Shown piece by piece: positions 42,990 through 55,800 of a stretch of DNA of 64,000 bases. The translations under genes were made by a program, and so were the position numbers. Below the pieces are notes generated by a model, which was not told where the DNA came from, ran no database searches, and saw nothing but the letters and a program-made list of their open reading frames with translations. Numbering within the stretch: position 1 is the stretch's first letter; each line of letters opens with the position of its first letter. Source of the DNA: Sweltsa coloradensis (taxonomy: Eukaryota > Arthropoda > Insecta > Plecoptera > Chloroperlidae). The stretch lies in the NCBI GenBank assembly GCA_024449915.1, contig JAMZAV010001713.1, positions 62,001 to 126,000 on the forward strand, written 5' to 3'.

Positions 42990-45900
42990 GTATGCATTTT
43001 ATCTTGCATTGTTTTATTATTTACATTGTACATAACAGTTTTCAACTATGTTTGACTAGTATTACTGGTACTTCAAAGTTCAAATGATGCAAAGTGAGGT
43101 CATTGCACTTTTACAAATATTCTCAAGGAGTTACAAGTTAAAGAATAATAAGATAGTAAACGTCAAAGGGTTATCTTGACGAAACATCTTTCAGCAGGGC
43201 CGGCTTTAGATGTACGCAACCGCTTACGGTGGTACGATGGCATAGGCGCACTTGGGCAGTTGGGGACGCTCAGTAATTGGGTCCTGTGGGGCTATGTTTG
43301 AAATACACAACATTAGTAAAATACCAGAAACACTTCGGCCTTTTCCCATAATAAATTATTAAATTCGTTTTTCTTCTACTCAGGCATACATAAATTATTT
43401 TCAACGGGGTACATTGAATTAGATTTAAAGCCGACCCAACCATGTCGGACACCAGACACCATCGACGAGCAGACAATGACCAACTAGAGACTGGTATTTT
43501 AAATAGGAAACACCAACCAAACAAGTTGGACACGATTTCACCCATGGGCAGCGCTAGAATCAACAAGGCTTAGAATTATTTAATTTAAATATGATTTACT
43601 ATAGTCATCTCATTGTTAAACAGTAACTGTTGTTGATCTTGTAGTAAGAGGCTCTGCTTCCAATGCAGTAGATCCAGGGTTCGATTCCCGCTGAAGGTAG
43701 AAGTTTTTTGTAACTTGTGATAGCCTACGGATCTGAGTTCATCAGTTTTTGGCTTAGGAATGTGTAAACGGTGACTTTGAAGCCATCTTAGCAACAAAGC
43801 ACATAAAAAACCTAATTAATCGAGTGCTTATTTGGCAGAAACGTGTCATTAGAATATTTGGCAAGCTTGGGCACCGGGCTAGCTGTTGCGATATGTTTAA
43901 AGAGCTCAAAATACTGACAGTTGCAGTTGTGATGTCTGCATACACAGCGCAGCTTGCTTTGTGATTGACAACCCGGAACACTTCAAAAACTTAATTCAAC
44001 TTGTAAAAATACAGCCAAACCTTACACACTCAAACGTAATGAGATCTAAAAGAAGCTCCAAGCTTATGTACACTTCTACATTTGCGCATTCTCAATTCAT
44101 AATCGTACACTGCCCCGTAACTTCATCCTTTTAAAAAGCTTGGCAAAAATAGAATTTGCAACTAGTATTAATTCAAACGTAATCGTTCATGCAAATTCTA
44201 TTTTGCCAATTATTTTAAACGTACTTACCATTGTGGTCATGTTTTTGTGTTTCTAGCATACCGATCCTGATTATTCATGCGCCTACGTAGTGCTCTACAC
44301 GGATCGAGAAGTGGAAGGTCACGGGCTGGTATTCACTCTCGGCCGAGGAACAGAGATCGGTTGGTTGAACATTATTGTACCTAAGATATCAAACATTTGG
44401 TACATTACAATTAGCAAGCCCATAAACTCAAATTAATGTACTTTTAATTGAGTTTCTTTAAAGTAATAAAAGTAACAAATACTTACTTCTGTAGGCCTAC
44501 ATTACAAAATAAATCATTTAGGCTTCCTGAACTGTTTTTATTGTGTTTAATTTTAATTTTAACAAAACTAGCAATTTTGTAAATATTGTAGGTATATTTG
44601 TGCATCCCAATTCACAAAAATAATAGAAATAATTAGGTATGAAACGTTATCCGTTCTTTAAGATATCTGTTTTTTTTTAGAAATTCAAACATTCTTGTGA
44701 TGTGCATATGAATGAACAAAGTAGTTTTAAGGCTTATTTAAATAAATACATTTAAATAATTCATATTTGTATGCAAGTTATAAGTAGGTACTAGTACTTC
44801 TTAAATTACAACAAATATAGTTTTCTCGATTTGGTTAGTCGAGAAACACTCCCATAGGTGGAATTGTTAATATTTAATACAATTCATTCAGAAGTTAAAA
44901 AATCCATCCCGATCGGGGTTCGAACCCGAGTCTCCCACATTCCAGGTAGGCGCCTTAGCCAACTAGATCACCGAGACAGTAACTATTTAACTTCTGAATT
45001 GTAGTATTATAGATCTGAATAGATGGAACAGTACTGCAACAAATATCTGTTGCCTTTGAAGTTTGAACTGACCAAACAAACATTATTTATAGTCATTACC
45101 TTATGCAGGTATGAGCAAGGGTTTATTTCTCAATTTGGTTGGTCGGGAAACACTCACGTAGGTGGAATTGTTAGTATTAACTTCTTAATTGTATAAAATA
45201 TTAACAATTCTACCTACAGGAGTGTTTCCCGACTAACCAAATCGATAAATAAACCCTCGGTCATACCTGCATAAGGTAATGACATTATAAATAATGTTTG
45301 TTTGGTCAGTTCAAAGGCACAGATATTCATTGCAGTACTGTTCCATCCATTCAGATCTATAATGCAAGTCCAACGAAGAAGTTAAATAGTTACCGTCTCG
45401 GTGATCTAGTTGGCTAAGGCGCCTACCGGATTGTGGGAGACTTAGGTTCGAACCCCGATCGGGATGGATTTTTTAACTTCTGAATTGTATTAAATATTAA
45501 AAACATAGTTTTGATGAAACTATGGTTGCACTTGCAGTTTTTTCTTGTTATTCCAATTAGTACCGTAACTAAAACATATTTTGCCCCCAACTGTACAACT
45601 TTCTAAGTCTACCTGTAATCTTTCCATTTTTCAGTAACCAAAGCAATAAACTCTATGGCACATCTTGTAGTGGGTAAGGATGCGGAGGACATTTTCAAGG
45701 ACTTTGCTGGCTTTTGGAGACAGCTTACAAGCGAGTCGCAAATTCGATGGGTATGCAATCAGAAGTATTCATTTATTTAACATCGACCATATTCAGTTAT
45801 AAAAATTAAAAACTGATTTACAAACGAGGACAATACGCTGAACTCCAATTACGTAATTTCCTACAAAATAATAAACAGTAATTGAAGCATTTTGTATTAA

Positions 45901-46759
45901 TTAATAACAGCATCAATGTAGGCATCCCCTCATGCACAAAGACTTTCGTCGGTAAAGTTGCGGACGCAACTATTGGCAAAGATGGCGAAATTGTCTCTGG
46001 CAATAACGTTTGCAGATCAATGGAAACGAAAATGCAAACAAAAACCAATACCAAATGATAAGAATAAATTATTCTAGTACTAGGAAACGCTAAAGTCCCG
46101 CCGCGTTGATGGATGAGCTTTTTAAAGGTTTTAGTTTGCGTGGGATATCTTTACTTTTGCAAGTGCTTTGTTTTGCTGCCTACGCATTGTAGGTGAATGT
46201 TGTCAAGTTTCTTTTGTTTCTTGTCAATTGGTTTTATTTACCGTAAAAATCTCACATTAAAAGCTATATTTCTATGGATTCTGGCTAACTTTTTCAACAT
46301 TTTCTTTCAGAAGGTACTACATCACCATAACCTTAATGTCAATGTATAATATGAACGTTGTAGCCCCACCCGTTTGGTCAGAATTGGCCCAAATGGCACG
46401 AAAATATCGCACAAAAAGTCAAAAAACGTATATTAAAAGCTTTATTTCTCTCGATTTTGGCTAACTTTTTCAACTTTTTCTTTCAGAAAGCAATACATCA
46501 CCATAACCTTAATGTCCATGTGAAATATGAACGTTGTAGCCCCACCCGTTTGATCAGAATTGGCCCAAATGGCACGAAAATATCGCACTAAAAATCGAAA
46601 AAAATCGTAAAAGTACGATATTCATGAGAAATATTTCTTCGATTGTACCCAAAAACGTGGCAAGTCTAAGTTCAGAGAAAACGAAGGTCGTGTCAAATTT
46701 TCATCAAGATCGCATATGCCGTTTGCCCGGTAGAGAGCGAACAAACAGACAGAAAAACG

Positions 46760-46813
<54 letters not shown>

Positions 46814-49800
46814 ACCCGAGCTAAATTTTTTGGGGGGTCGGTGAAATTGAAGTCTTCGCTTCGCTCATCCAACTAAAAGAGCATTTCTAGATAGAAAACA
46901 GCAATTATTTATTAAATTTTGTGTTTTGGACAACCTGCAACATTTGTAGTGGTCAAAAGTCACATTATTTACTGTCCACTTTGGAGTACTAGTGGTTAAC
47001 GAGAGGCATTTCTATGCGAATGGTCGTGGGTTCAAATTTCACTCAATAAACTTTTTTGCAATTTTTTACTCAATATTTCATGTTTCTCGCCTGCTTTACT
47101 GTATGTTGGTACAAAAATTTTAGTTGAAATATTCATTTTCTGATAAAAAAGCGAGGTTCAACATTTGCGTCACATCCAGAGTAGCCGCAACTTTACCGGT
47201 GCATCTAGCGACTTGCAGATGCAAGTCTGCTAACGCAACTATCTTTGTGATACGGTTTTTATAATCCTATGACTATGATTTAACATATGGATTTTCCCAA
47301 GTCCATCATTTTTAACGAGACGCAACTTTGCGCCAGTAAATATTTGTACATGAGGGGGTAATAAGACAAAAATCTACAATATGGCAAAACATATTTTATG
47401 TTGTAGGTACATTAAAAATGTGAATTGAATTTAAATGAATCAAATAGATACATTTTTAAAATTATTGTAAAACCTGCAATGAAAGAAAAAAATCAAAAAT
47501 CAAATTGGTTTGGTAGTTCTTGATTAGGATTAATCAATTTTATTAAGTTGTGCACTAATGGGCTATTTCCATTTTTTTAAATCGAGTTGCTCTTATGATT
47601 CTACATAATTAATTGAACAGTTTGAAAACAAAATTTGGAGCCCTAAAGGTATTTTATAAAAAATAATTAAAAATCTTGTTTCAAATACGTCTTTTAAATT
47701 CTGCACAAGAAGTATTTTAGCCAAGGTATTCCTAATACTGGGCAGTATAATGCAAAAATAATATCTAAATAATACCAAGTGCTTTGGATTATCTCTCGAC
47801 AACAATACAACAGGCTAGTATTGCGCAGTTTTGACACTCTGTTCTGGGCCACGCTCTAGGCAGGCCATAGACCTCGCTTTTACAGAGTCCCAGTTTTTGT
47901 GTTTTATTGCTAAAAAGAATAATTTTTATTCTTCTGATTGTGTCATTTCGAATAATATAACAGGTCCAATCCAACTTCAATCGATTTGCACAACCAAGTG
48001 CAATGCAGTTGTTCAAAATCTTGATTAAAATCGAGCCAAAAATATATCTTTGAATGGTGTCATCCCCGTGTAGGACCCGACTACGTCATAATGGAATGAC
48101 CAATGACAGCGCGTTTCACAATATGTTGCCAAATAGGGTGCTTCAAGCCAAAATATCTCTTATCAAAACATTTTTTTATATAAAATCACATTATTTGGAC
48201 TTGGGATGTTTTATTCTCTAAAGATAAATATGTTTCACTTAAATCTAAAATTCATGCAAATAGCCTAGGCCTACTGTAGGATATTATTAATTTGTTTAGA
48301 AATGCATTTGGTAGCTCACTACTTTCAAATAGTACTTGGTAGGCCTATGGCCCTATATAGGCTATAGTGTATAATATAAGTGAGTACCAAGCATGTTATA
48401 AAGAGCGTAAAATCAATGTAACAGTGCTCTAATTTTCTAATAGCAATGAAATATTATTGTTTTTATTGTTGGATGTTGTATAATTGTTTTCAGTATTTAT
48501 TTAAACCTCATTCTATACCATATCCATATCGGAATATTGATTCAACAATGAAAATGACAGATTGGAAAATAATTGTTACCTTTTCCTTTAATTATTTCTA
48601 AATAGAAGTAGGCCTACCTAGCCATTACTCAAGTTTACTAATTGCAATTACTATATTTTATACTTTATGTGACAATGTTTGGTTTGTTAAGATAGGACCC
48701 GAGAAAGGCGTAATCCATCTTGCCGTGGCAGCCATTGTGAATGCTCTTTGGGACTTGTGGGCAGTTGTTCAACACAAACCATTATGGAAGCTACTTGTGG
48801 ACATGGAGCCGGAACAGTTGGTATCCACTATAGATTTCAGATACATGTAAGTGTAACATATTTATTGAAATTTTCATTTGTAAATACAGTGAAACGTTGA
48901 ATTTACGAATTTAACTAAAAAAAATCCTACACATTTGCAGCCTATTTTTCAATTTATTACTTGTAGGTTTAAATCACAACTGATTTAGCTAATTTTGCTA
49001 GCGTCTAACTTCACATAACAAACATTTATCAGACTGTGTAATTTTAAAATTTGACATTCCTATTCGTAGTTTATGTATTCCAGCAAAAATCCTAATGCAT
49101 GTTTTGCCATTGTTTTAGGTTTTATTTTTACCGTCTCATAATGTTACCCGTAACCAAACAACGTCTTATCAAATGACTTACTAGGTAACCTATTTTTAAA
49201 CAGGTATAACTCAAGTCCTGCAGACTCTTCAAATGTTGTATGTATATATTTGGGTGAAAATTTTGTTGTTAGTTTGATTTAAAAAAGAGTCCAAGTCTCC
49301 TGGAATGCAGGTGATTCAGCGAGATAAGAGAAGAGGTGGGTGGCGGTGAGTTAATATCAATCCCCGACTGTAAGCCGTAAGCTTATTAGACCTCGTTTTC
49401 ATTACTGGAGTTAAAGCAACTTGGGTTGAACGCAAGTTACCAACCTGCATTTTAATTGAACTTATAATACCGTCGTAAGTTTAGTAGTTTGCAACCTTTA
49501 CACATGGAGCGCTGTAGAAGGCAGGCTTTTAAATTTATTTTGTATTTCAGGCTGGCCAAGTATTTTAATAAGGAGTGACGTTTCCTCGTCGGAAAATGCA
49601 GCTATTATTAACTTACTTAAAACAAACTGCAAACAGACGTAGGCCTAGCGTCGGACAACATCAAATTTACGACAAAGTTTTGAGGTTATGTTGACTTACC
49701 AGGGTTGGCGACCAAAAGCGCTGTTCACACTGACTAGCGTAGCAAAGTAACGCGAGTAACTCGGAGTTCGGACGCGGGTTGAAAATGCAACCTTCGTAGC

Positions 49801-52800
49801 AACCTGCGATCGTTCACACGGGGAAATTAACCCACGTAACCCACCAACCCGCGTTAAACGCTAGTAATGAGAACGAGGTCTTAGGGAGATGTGTTCCTCA
49901 CGGCTGCCGGCAAGAACTGAGCCATACAGCGCACATATCTACGACACACACATAAAATAGATGATGAACTTGGCCCGGAGGTGCGCGCACATAATGGCGC
50001 AAGCCACAGTGGTCTTGGTACATTTATCTTGTATTGTATCAAAAATAAAAATGAAGCTATAATACAAATCACATAAAAGTGCATAGAAATAAGCAGACTA
50101 ATAACTACTACATACAACTTAGCTTCTGATACTGCATTTTGTTCCTTTTTATGTTTAATATATTACCAACATGTACTAAAGCTTATTAAATAATTAATTT
50201 CTTGTTTGCAGTACCGATGTTATAACAAAGGAAGAAGCTGTAGATTTGCTCAATGCATGCAAGAAGGGTAAGGAAATCCGCGAGGAACGTTTGCGAGTGA
50301 CGGGATATCCAGCGTACACAACACAAGTGGGTGAGTGCGTATAGCATCTACGTGTGTATGGCTGCACATCCTACCATGCGAGACTTATTGTATTTACTCG
50401 ATTATAGGCTACCATTAAGTAAAGGCTGCACCCTTATTTTGACCACTTAAATTTCAAAGAGTAGGTAGGATATAAATACTATTGACCAATGGCTTCACAT
50501 AATGGCTTAAAAATGATCCTACTTTTTGAACTTGGTAATTTAAAATATTCCCGGGGCCTATACTCGCATAAACACAGTAGGCCTAATCTTGAGGCATCAT
50601 TGGATTTAGTGGCCCTCCCATACTGTAATAGAACCTTAAGTTTCATACACTCAGTGAAAGTATCAAAACTAGGAAACATAATCTTTAAGCATAAAGTTGA
50701 GGTTTTTACTTTTTTGTTATTATTTGGATGAGCGAAGCAAAGACTTCAATTTCACTTACTTTTTTTTCACTTACGTTACCCTCAGAAAAATAGCTCGGGT
50801 GTTTTGTTTTAGTTTGTTAGTTTTTGTCTGTTTGTTCGCGCTCTAACAGGCTCGTTGGTCTTGTTGTTAGCGTATCTGCTTCCAATGCAGAAGGTCCAGG
50901 GTTCAATTCCCGTCAAAGTCAGAAGTTTTTTAACTTCTGATTTGGACTTCAGTCCATCAGTTTGTGTCTTTGGAGTTTGTAAACGGTGACTTTGGAGCCG
51001 TCCTAGCAACGAAGCTCAAAATAAATTCAGAGTTGTTCTAAATCGGCCTTGTTGATTCTGGCGTTGATTCGCGGGTGTTCGCACTGTCCACACCACTGAT
51101 TGCTATATTTCCTATTAAAAATATCGATCTTTGGTTGGTTATCGCTCACTCGTCGATTGCGTCGGGGCCTACAGGGTAGGCTTAGTCGCTTTGATTTACT
51201 GTCCCCCACTGAAAATCAGTTATATAACTGAGTGGGTAGACTCTAAATCCAATTTATTTATTTATTTAAACGGCATATACGATCTTGATGAAAACTGGAG
51301 AGGACATTCGAAATCTCTGAATTCAGACCTGCCACGTTTTTGGGTATGATCGAAGAAATATTTCTCATAGAAATCGTACTTTTACGATTTTTTTTACCAT
51401 TTTTAATGCAATATTTTTGTGATATTTGGGCCGATTCTGACCAAACGGGTGGGGCTACAACGTTCATATTTTACAATTTTACATGGACATTAAGATAATG
51501 GTGATGAAGTACCTTTTGAAGAAAAAGTTGAAAAAGTTAGCCAGAATTCATAGAATAAAAGGTTTTAATATGAGTTTTTTGAGGTGTATAATAATTAATC
51601 CCCCAAAAATACAAAAAATTGTAAAAAAAAAACGGCAGCCAAGCTCTCCTTAAGTCTTCGGCTGTGAATGCTGTGAGATATAGAAGTTAACCTTAACTTA
51701 AAATCACTATTTGCAAAACCTTACAATAAACCTTATTAATTGTAATTTATAGCTCAACATTGCCTAACCTAACTGACCTTGTATATTCTGTGACCATGTG
51801 CTGATCATGAAATGTTTGGCGTACAGGTTGGCTGGGATATTCGTCTGAGCAAGTGGGTAATTTGTGCAAAGATTATCTTGCGCGAGGCTTCACGGCATTC
51901 AAGCTGAAAGTTGGCCAGAATCTAGAAGATGACCGGAGAAGGTGTCGTTTGGTCAGAGACGTTATTGGCTGGGATAAAAAATTGGTAATGTTTCTTAATA
52001 TTTGTTTCTTATTGTGTCTACTTTTTACAACTAGGAAAATAATGCATTGTAAATATGTAATGCATGTTTTACTCAAACCAAAAGTTTGAATTGTGAACAA
52101 TCAAATTAGGTATTTGTCTAGCAAATACGTACTGACAACAGTAAATAAATAAAATAAATCCTTATTTAGATTCATCCACTCAGTCACATGACTGATTTTC
52201 AGTGGGGGATAGTAAACCAAAGCGACCAAGCCAACCCTGTAGCCCCCGACGCAATCGACGAATGAGCGATAACCAACCAAAGATCAATATTTTTAATAGG
52301 AAATATAGCAATCAGTGGTATGAACAGTGCGAACACCCGCGGATCAATGCCAGAATTAGGGATGACGAAACCCGACTTTTTTACGACCGGGTACCCAATT
52401 CCCGGGTTCCCGGGTAGTAACACAAAAAAAATCGTGTGGGGTGTCTAATGAACTGTGAAGAAACGCGCTCATCAATTATCGTAATATCTCGGACGTAATG
52501 CTGTTCTTTATAAATAAACAATGACGTGCCGATGAAGTAGTATTTCATTATCACGAAAGAGGAACAGCAGCGGGCCATTAAGATAACACTCACTGTTTGT
52601 TGCATCTGCTTTATATCTTGTCACAGTCAAGTCAAGGTCACGACTCACCAAGCGTTGGCGCGGAAGATTCAGATTCAGATTCAGATTTTATTCACCAACT
52701 AGACAGGTACATGGCACACTGTATGGGCATCGTCAATGTGTGTATGTTACATTAATACAAAATTACACAACAATATATTTAAACAATGTAGGTACAATAT

Positions 52801-55800
52801 AAAGCTTAGTATTTAAAACAGTAATATTTAAAACAATAAAATACTTCTAATACCAGGTGTGAGGCTAGGTTCAGCCTCCATTCACACTTATCCCACATCC
52901 AACCATTTCCCTGTACTTCCTCCGCTTGGTATCATAATAATGAGTCACCAGGTCAACGACACATCCTCCTTTGGCCTTAAGATTGAAAAAATTCTTGAAG
53001 AGAATAGTAACCTTTGCTACACAAATGTGATTTTAGTTCTTGTTTGAATATTGTGGCTTGTTTGATGCTCTTAATTTGTGTAGGAAGTTTATTGTATATT
53101 GCGATACACAGATAGTGTGGCCCTTTGGCATACATTGTTGTCTTATGATGGGGTACATGGAGACTATTCTGGGAGCGAGTAGGATAGCTATGTACAGAAG
53201 AGTTTGTTAAAAAAAGTTTCTGATTGGTATGCACAAAGAGTGCTGCAGTTAGTATGAGTGAGCATGTGACTGTTAAAATGTTGAGCTTGGGAAACAGTTT
53301 GCGGCATGATTGCCAAATTGATGCCCCCGATAGTATACGAATGGCTCGTTTTTGTAGAATGAAAACACGATGTGCACTAGAGGACCCCCCCAAAATAAGA
53401 TTGCATATGCTATATGTGAATGTAAATGAGCATGGTATACTAGTTTTAATACAGACAGGTCAACGAGTGGTTTCAGCCTACGAAGCAGATAACAGCTACT
53501 TCTGATTTTGGCGCATAGTTGATCCACATGTGGCGACCAATTAAGAGTGTCTGTTAGGACTAACCCAAGGAACTTCGCCATTGTGTTTCGGCTAATAGAT
53601 TTCCCCATTGCTTCGAATGAGTGGACTCGAGATTTGGGATGTGTATGAAGAATGAAGGAAAGGTATACACTTTTTGCTGGTTGTAGGGCAAGGAGGTTTG
53701 TCTGGCAATAAGATTCCATTGCATTGGCTTGTGAATTTGCCACCGCTATAAGCGATTCCGTGAATTTCTTGTCTGCTGTTAAGAGATGACTGAAGTCATC
53801 TACATATTGCGTTACTTTCCCTCTTTTAAGTAATTCGATGCATCATTCACATATAATAGGAATGCAAGAGGTCCAAGGATTTGTTCCTTGTGGAACACCG
53901 CTTTTTACCATGAGGGGAGAAGAGAAGTGATGGCTTGTAGTGCCGTTGATGGTATTGTTAATTACTGCAATCTGTGAACGTTCTGATAAAAAAGATGATA
54001 TCCAATCCTTAGCTTTCCCTCTAATTCCCAGAATATCAAGTTTATTAAGAAGACGAGCGTGGTCAATAGTGTCAAACGCTTTACTTAAATCATAAAATAT
54101 CCCTAAAGCTACCTCACTGTGATCTAGGGCTACATACAGAGAGTTTAAGAACATGAAAATTGCAGTGATGGTCGATTTGTTTTTTTGGAAACCGTGTTGG
54201 TTAGGTGTTATTATCTCATATTTGCTTAAAAATTCTGATATACGATTATACATGGCTTTTTTCAAAAATCTTTGAAAATGATGAGATTAATGATATTGGC
54301 CGGTAATTGCTAGGGTCCTGTTTATTCCCTTTAAGTTCGTATAGTGGTATAACTTTCGACAATTTTAGTTTGGATGGGAATATGCCCGATACAAACGATT
54401 CATTTATGAGAAATGATAGTGGTTCTGCAATAAGGTTGTGACATTTGCTAGAATTGAGCCGGGTATGCCATCTAGTCCCGAAGAATGTTTCTTACCAAAG
54501 CTCTTAATAATATTAGAAACTTCCTTAGGGAAGTGGGGTAGAGGAAGATTGAATGGGGTTGGTGATATTCATCGAGAGCTGGTGTTGATAACCCCGCTTT
54601 TTGTGTTGGTCGTGAATTAACTCCTAGCTCTATGAAAAACTCATTAAATTGTTCCGCAACGATTTTAGGATCCGATATAACATTGCCGTTTATATTCAAG
54701 GTTAGGTTACTTTTCTGCTGGGGTGCTATTGATTGTGATTTGACTACTTGCCAAATAGCCTTACTCTTATTGTCAGACCTTAATATTTCCTGTTTGTAAT
54801 AAAAACGTTTGGCTTCTTTAATGCTGTGCACATGAGCTTTTTTTAGTTGTAAATAAATTTGTTTTTGGTAAAGTATCTGTTGGAGCTTGTTTGCACCGAT
54901 AATGTAAGTTGCGGAGCTGACACGCGTCTGATCGGTGTATAGCTGTTATCCATGGGCTCGACTTTAAGGTTTTGTTTGCTTTGTTTGTCCTCCAAGGGAA
55001 TGCTACATTAAATAAATATGTAAATTTTGATACAAAAGCTCAAACATATGATTTGAATCAGAAGCAGCTAGCAAGAGGTTCCAGTCAATTGGGATTAACA
55101 AATCATAAAAGTGGCCTATGTTTTCGTCACTGAACTTTCTTGTTCGAGTTGTTTTACTCTGATCCATGTCCAGACTTAAGGTGGATAGTTGTAATATGAT
55201 AGCACAGTGGTCAGAGAATTGTGGGTCAATTGAGTGTGCTGTGATGACCTGGTTATCAAAAGATGTAAGTATGTTATCTATCAGAGATCTTGCGTTACCA
55301 TGAATCCGGGTTGGCGCGTCGATAGTAGTATGAATGTTATAGGACTGAATCAAGTCTTTAAGAGTTGTGTTTGATTATTGTGAGATAGTAGATTGATATT
55401 AAAATCTCCACATATAATTAATTCTGTTTTTGGGAAAATTTTTTTAGTTAATTTAATCAAACATTCCTCAAATTTATCTAAAAAATTGTTTATAATACCT
55501 TGTGGGGGTCTGTAAATATTAAGAACTAGTATTTGATTCTTGTTTAACTCTCATATACAACCTGTGATTTCAAATACATTTTCAATTGGGCAAAGTTCGA
55601 GATCAGGAATTGGGCTCATAGTTTATATTAGGTTTTGCCCAAGGATGGCCACTCCCCCATATGCTTGAGTTTCCCTGCAGTAAAAGTTAGAATTGCAATA
55701 ACCTGGCAGACAGAAGTTGCTCAGGCTTTCCCTCAAGAGCCAGTGTTCTTGCAGGCATATTATATCTGCAGATATATCCCCTGCAAGGAGTTCCAATTCC

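Larger units (their letters stand above)
44825..45503. mobile_element. Large inverted repeat of two tRNA-like SINE units
   Basis: Arms 44862-45180 and 45190-45503 are inverted copies. Each contains a tRNA-like core and the tail words gattttttaacttctgaatt and gagtgtttcccgactaac. A further tail lies at 44825-44861. Confidence 0.8.

Noticed and set aside
43195..43440. Possible hAT element with GGGCCGGCTTTA termini
   Set aside because: Right end overlaps SINE tail sequence and no 8-bp duplication is present.
44907..45464. Pair of functional tRNA genes
   Set aside because: Head-to-head copies within an inverted repeat, one with a shortened anticodon loop, neither followed by a T-run terminator; better explained as SINE heads.
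46985..47045. tRNA-like A and B boxes
   Set aside because: B box is degenerate (ggttcaaattt) and no clover-leaf can be drawn.
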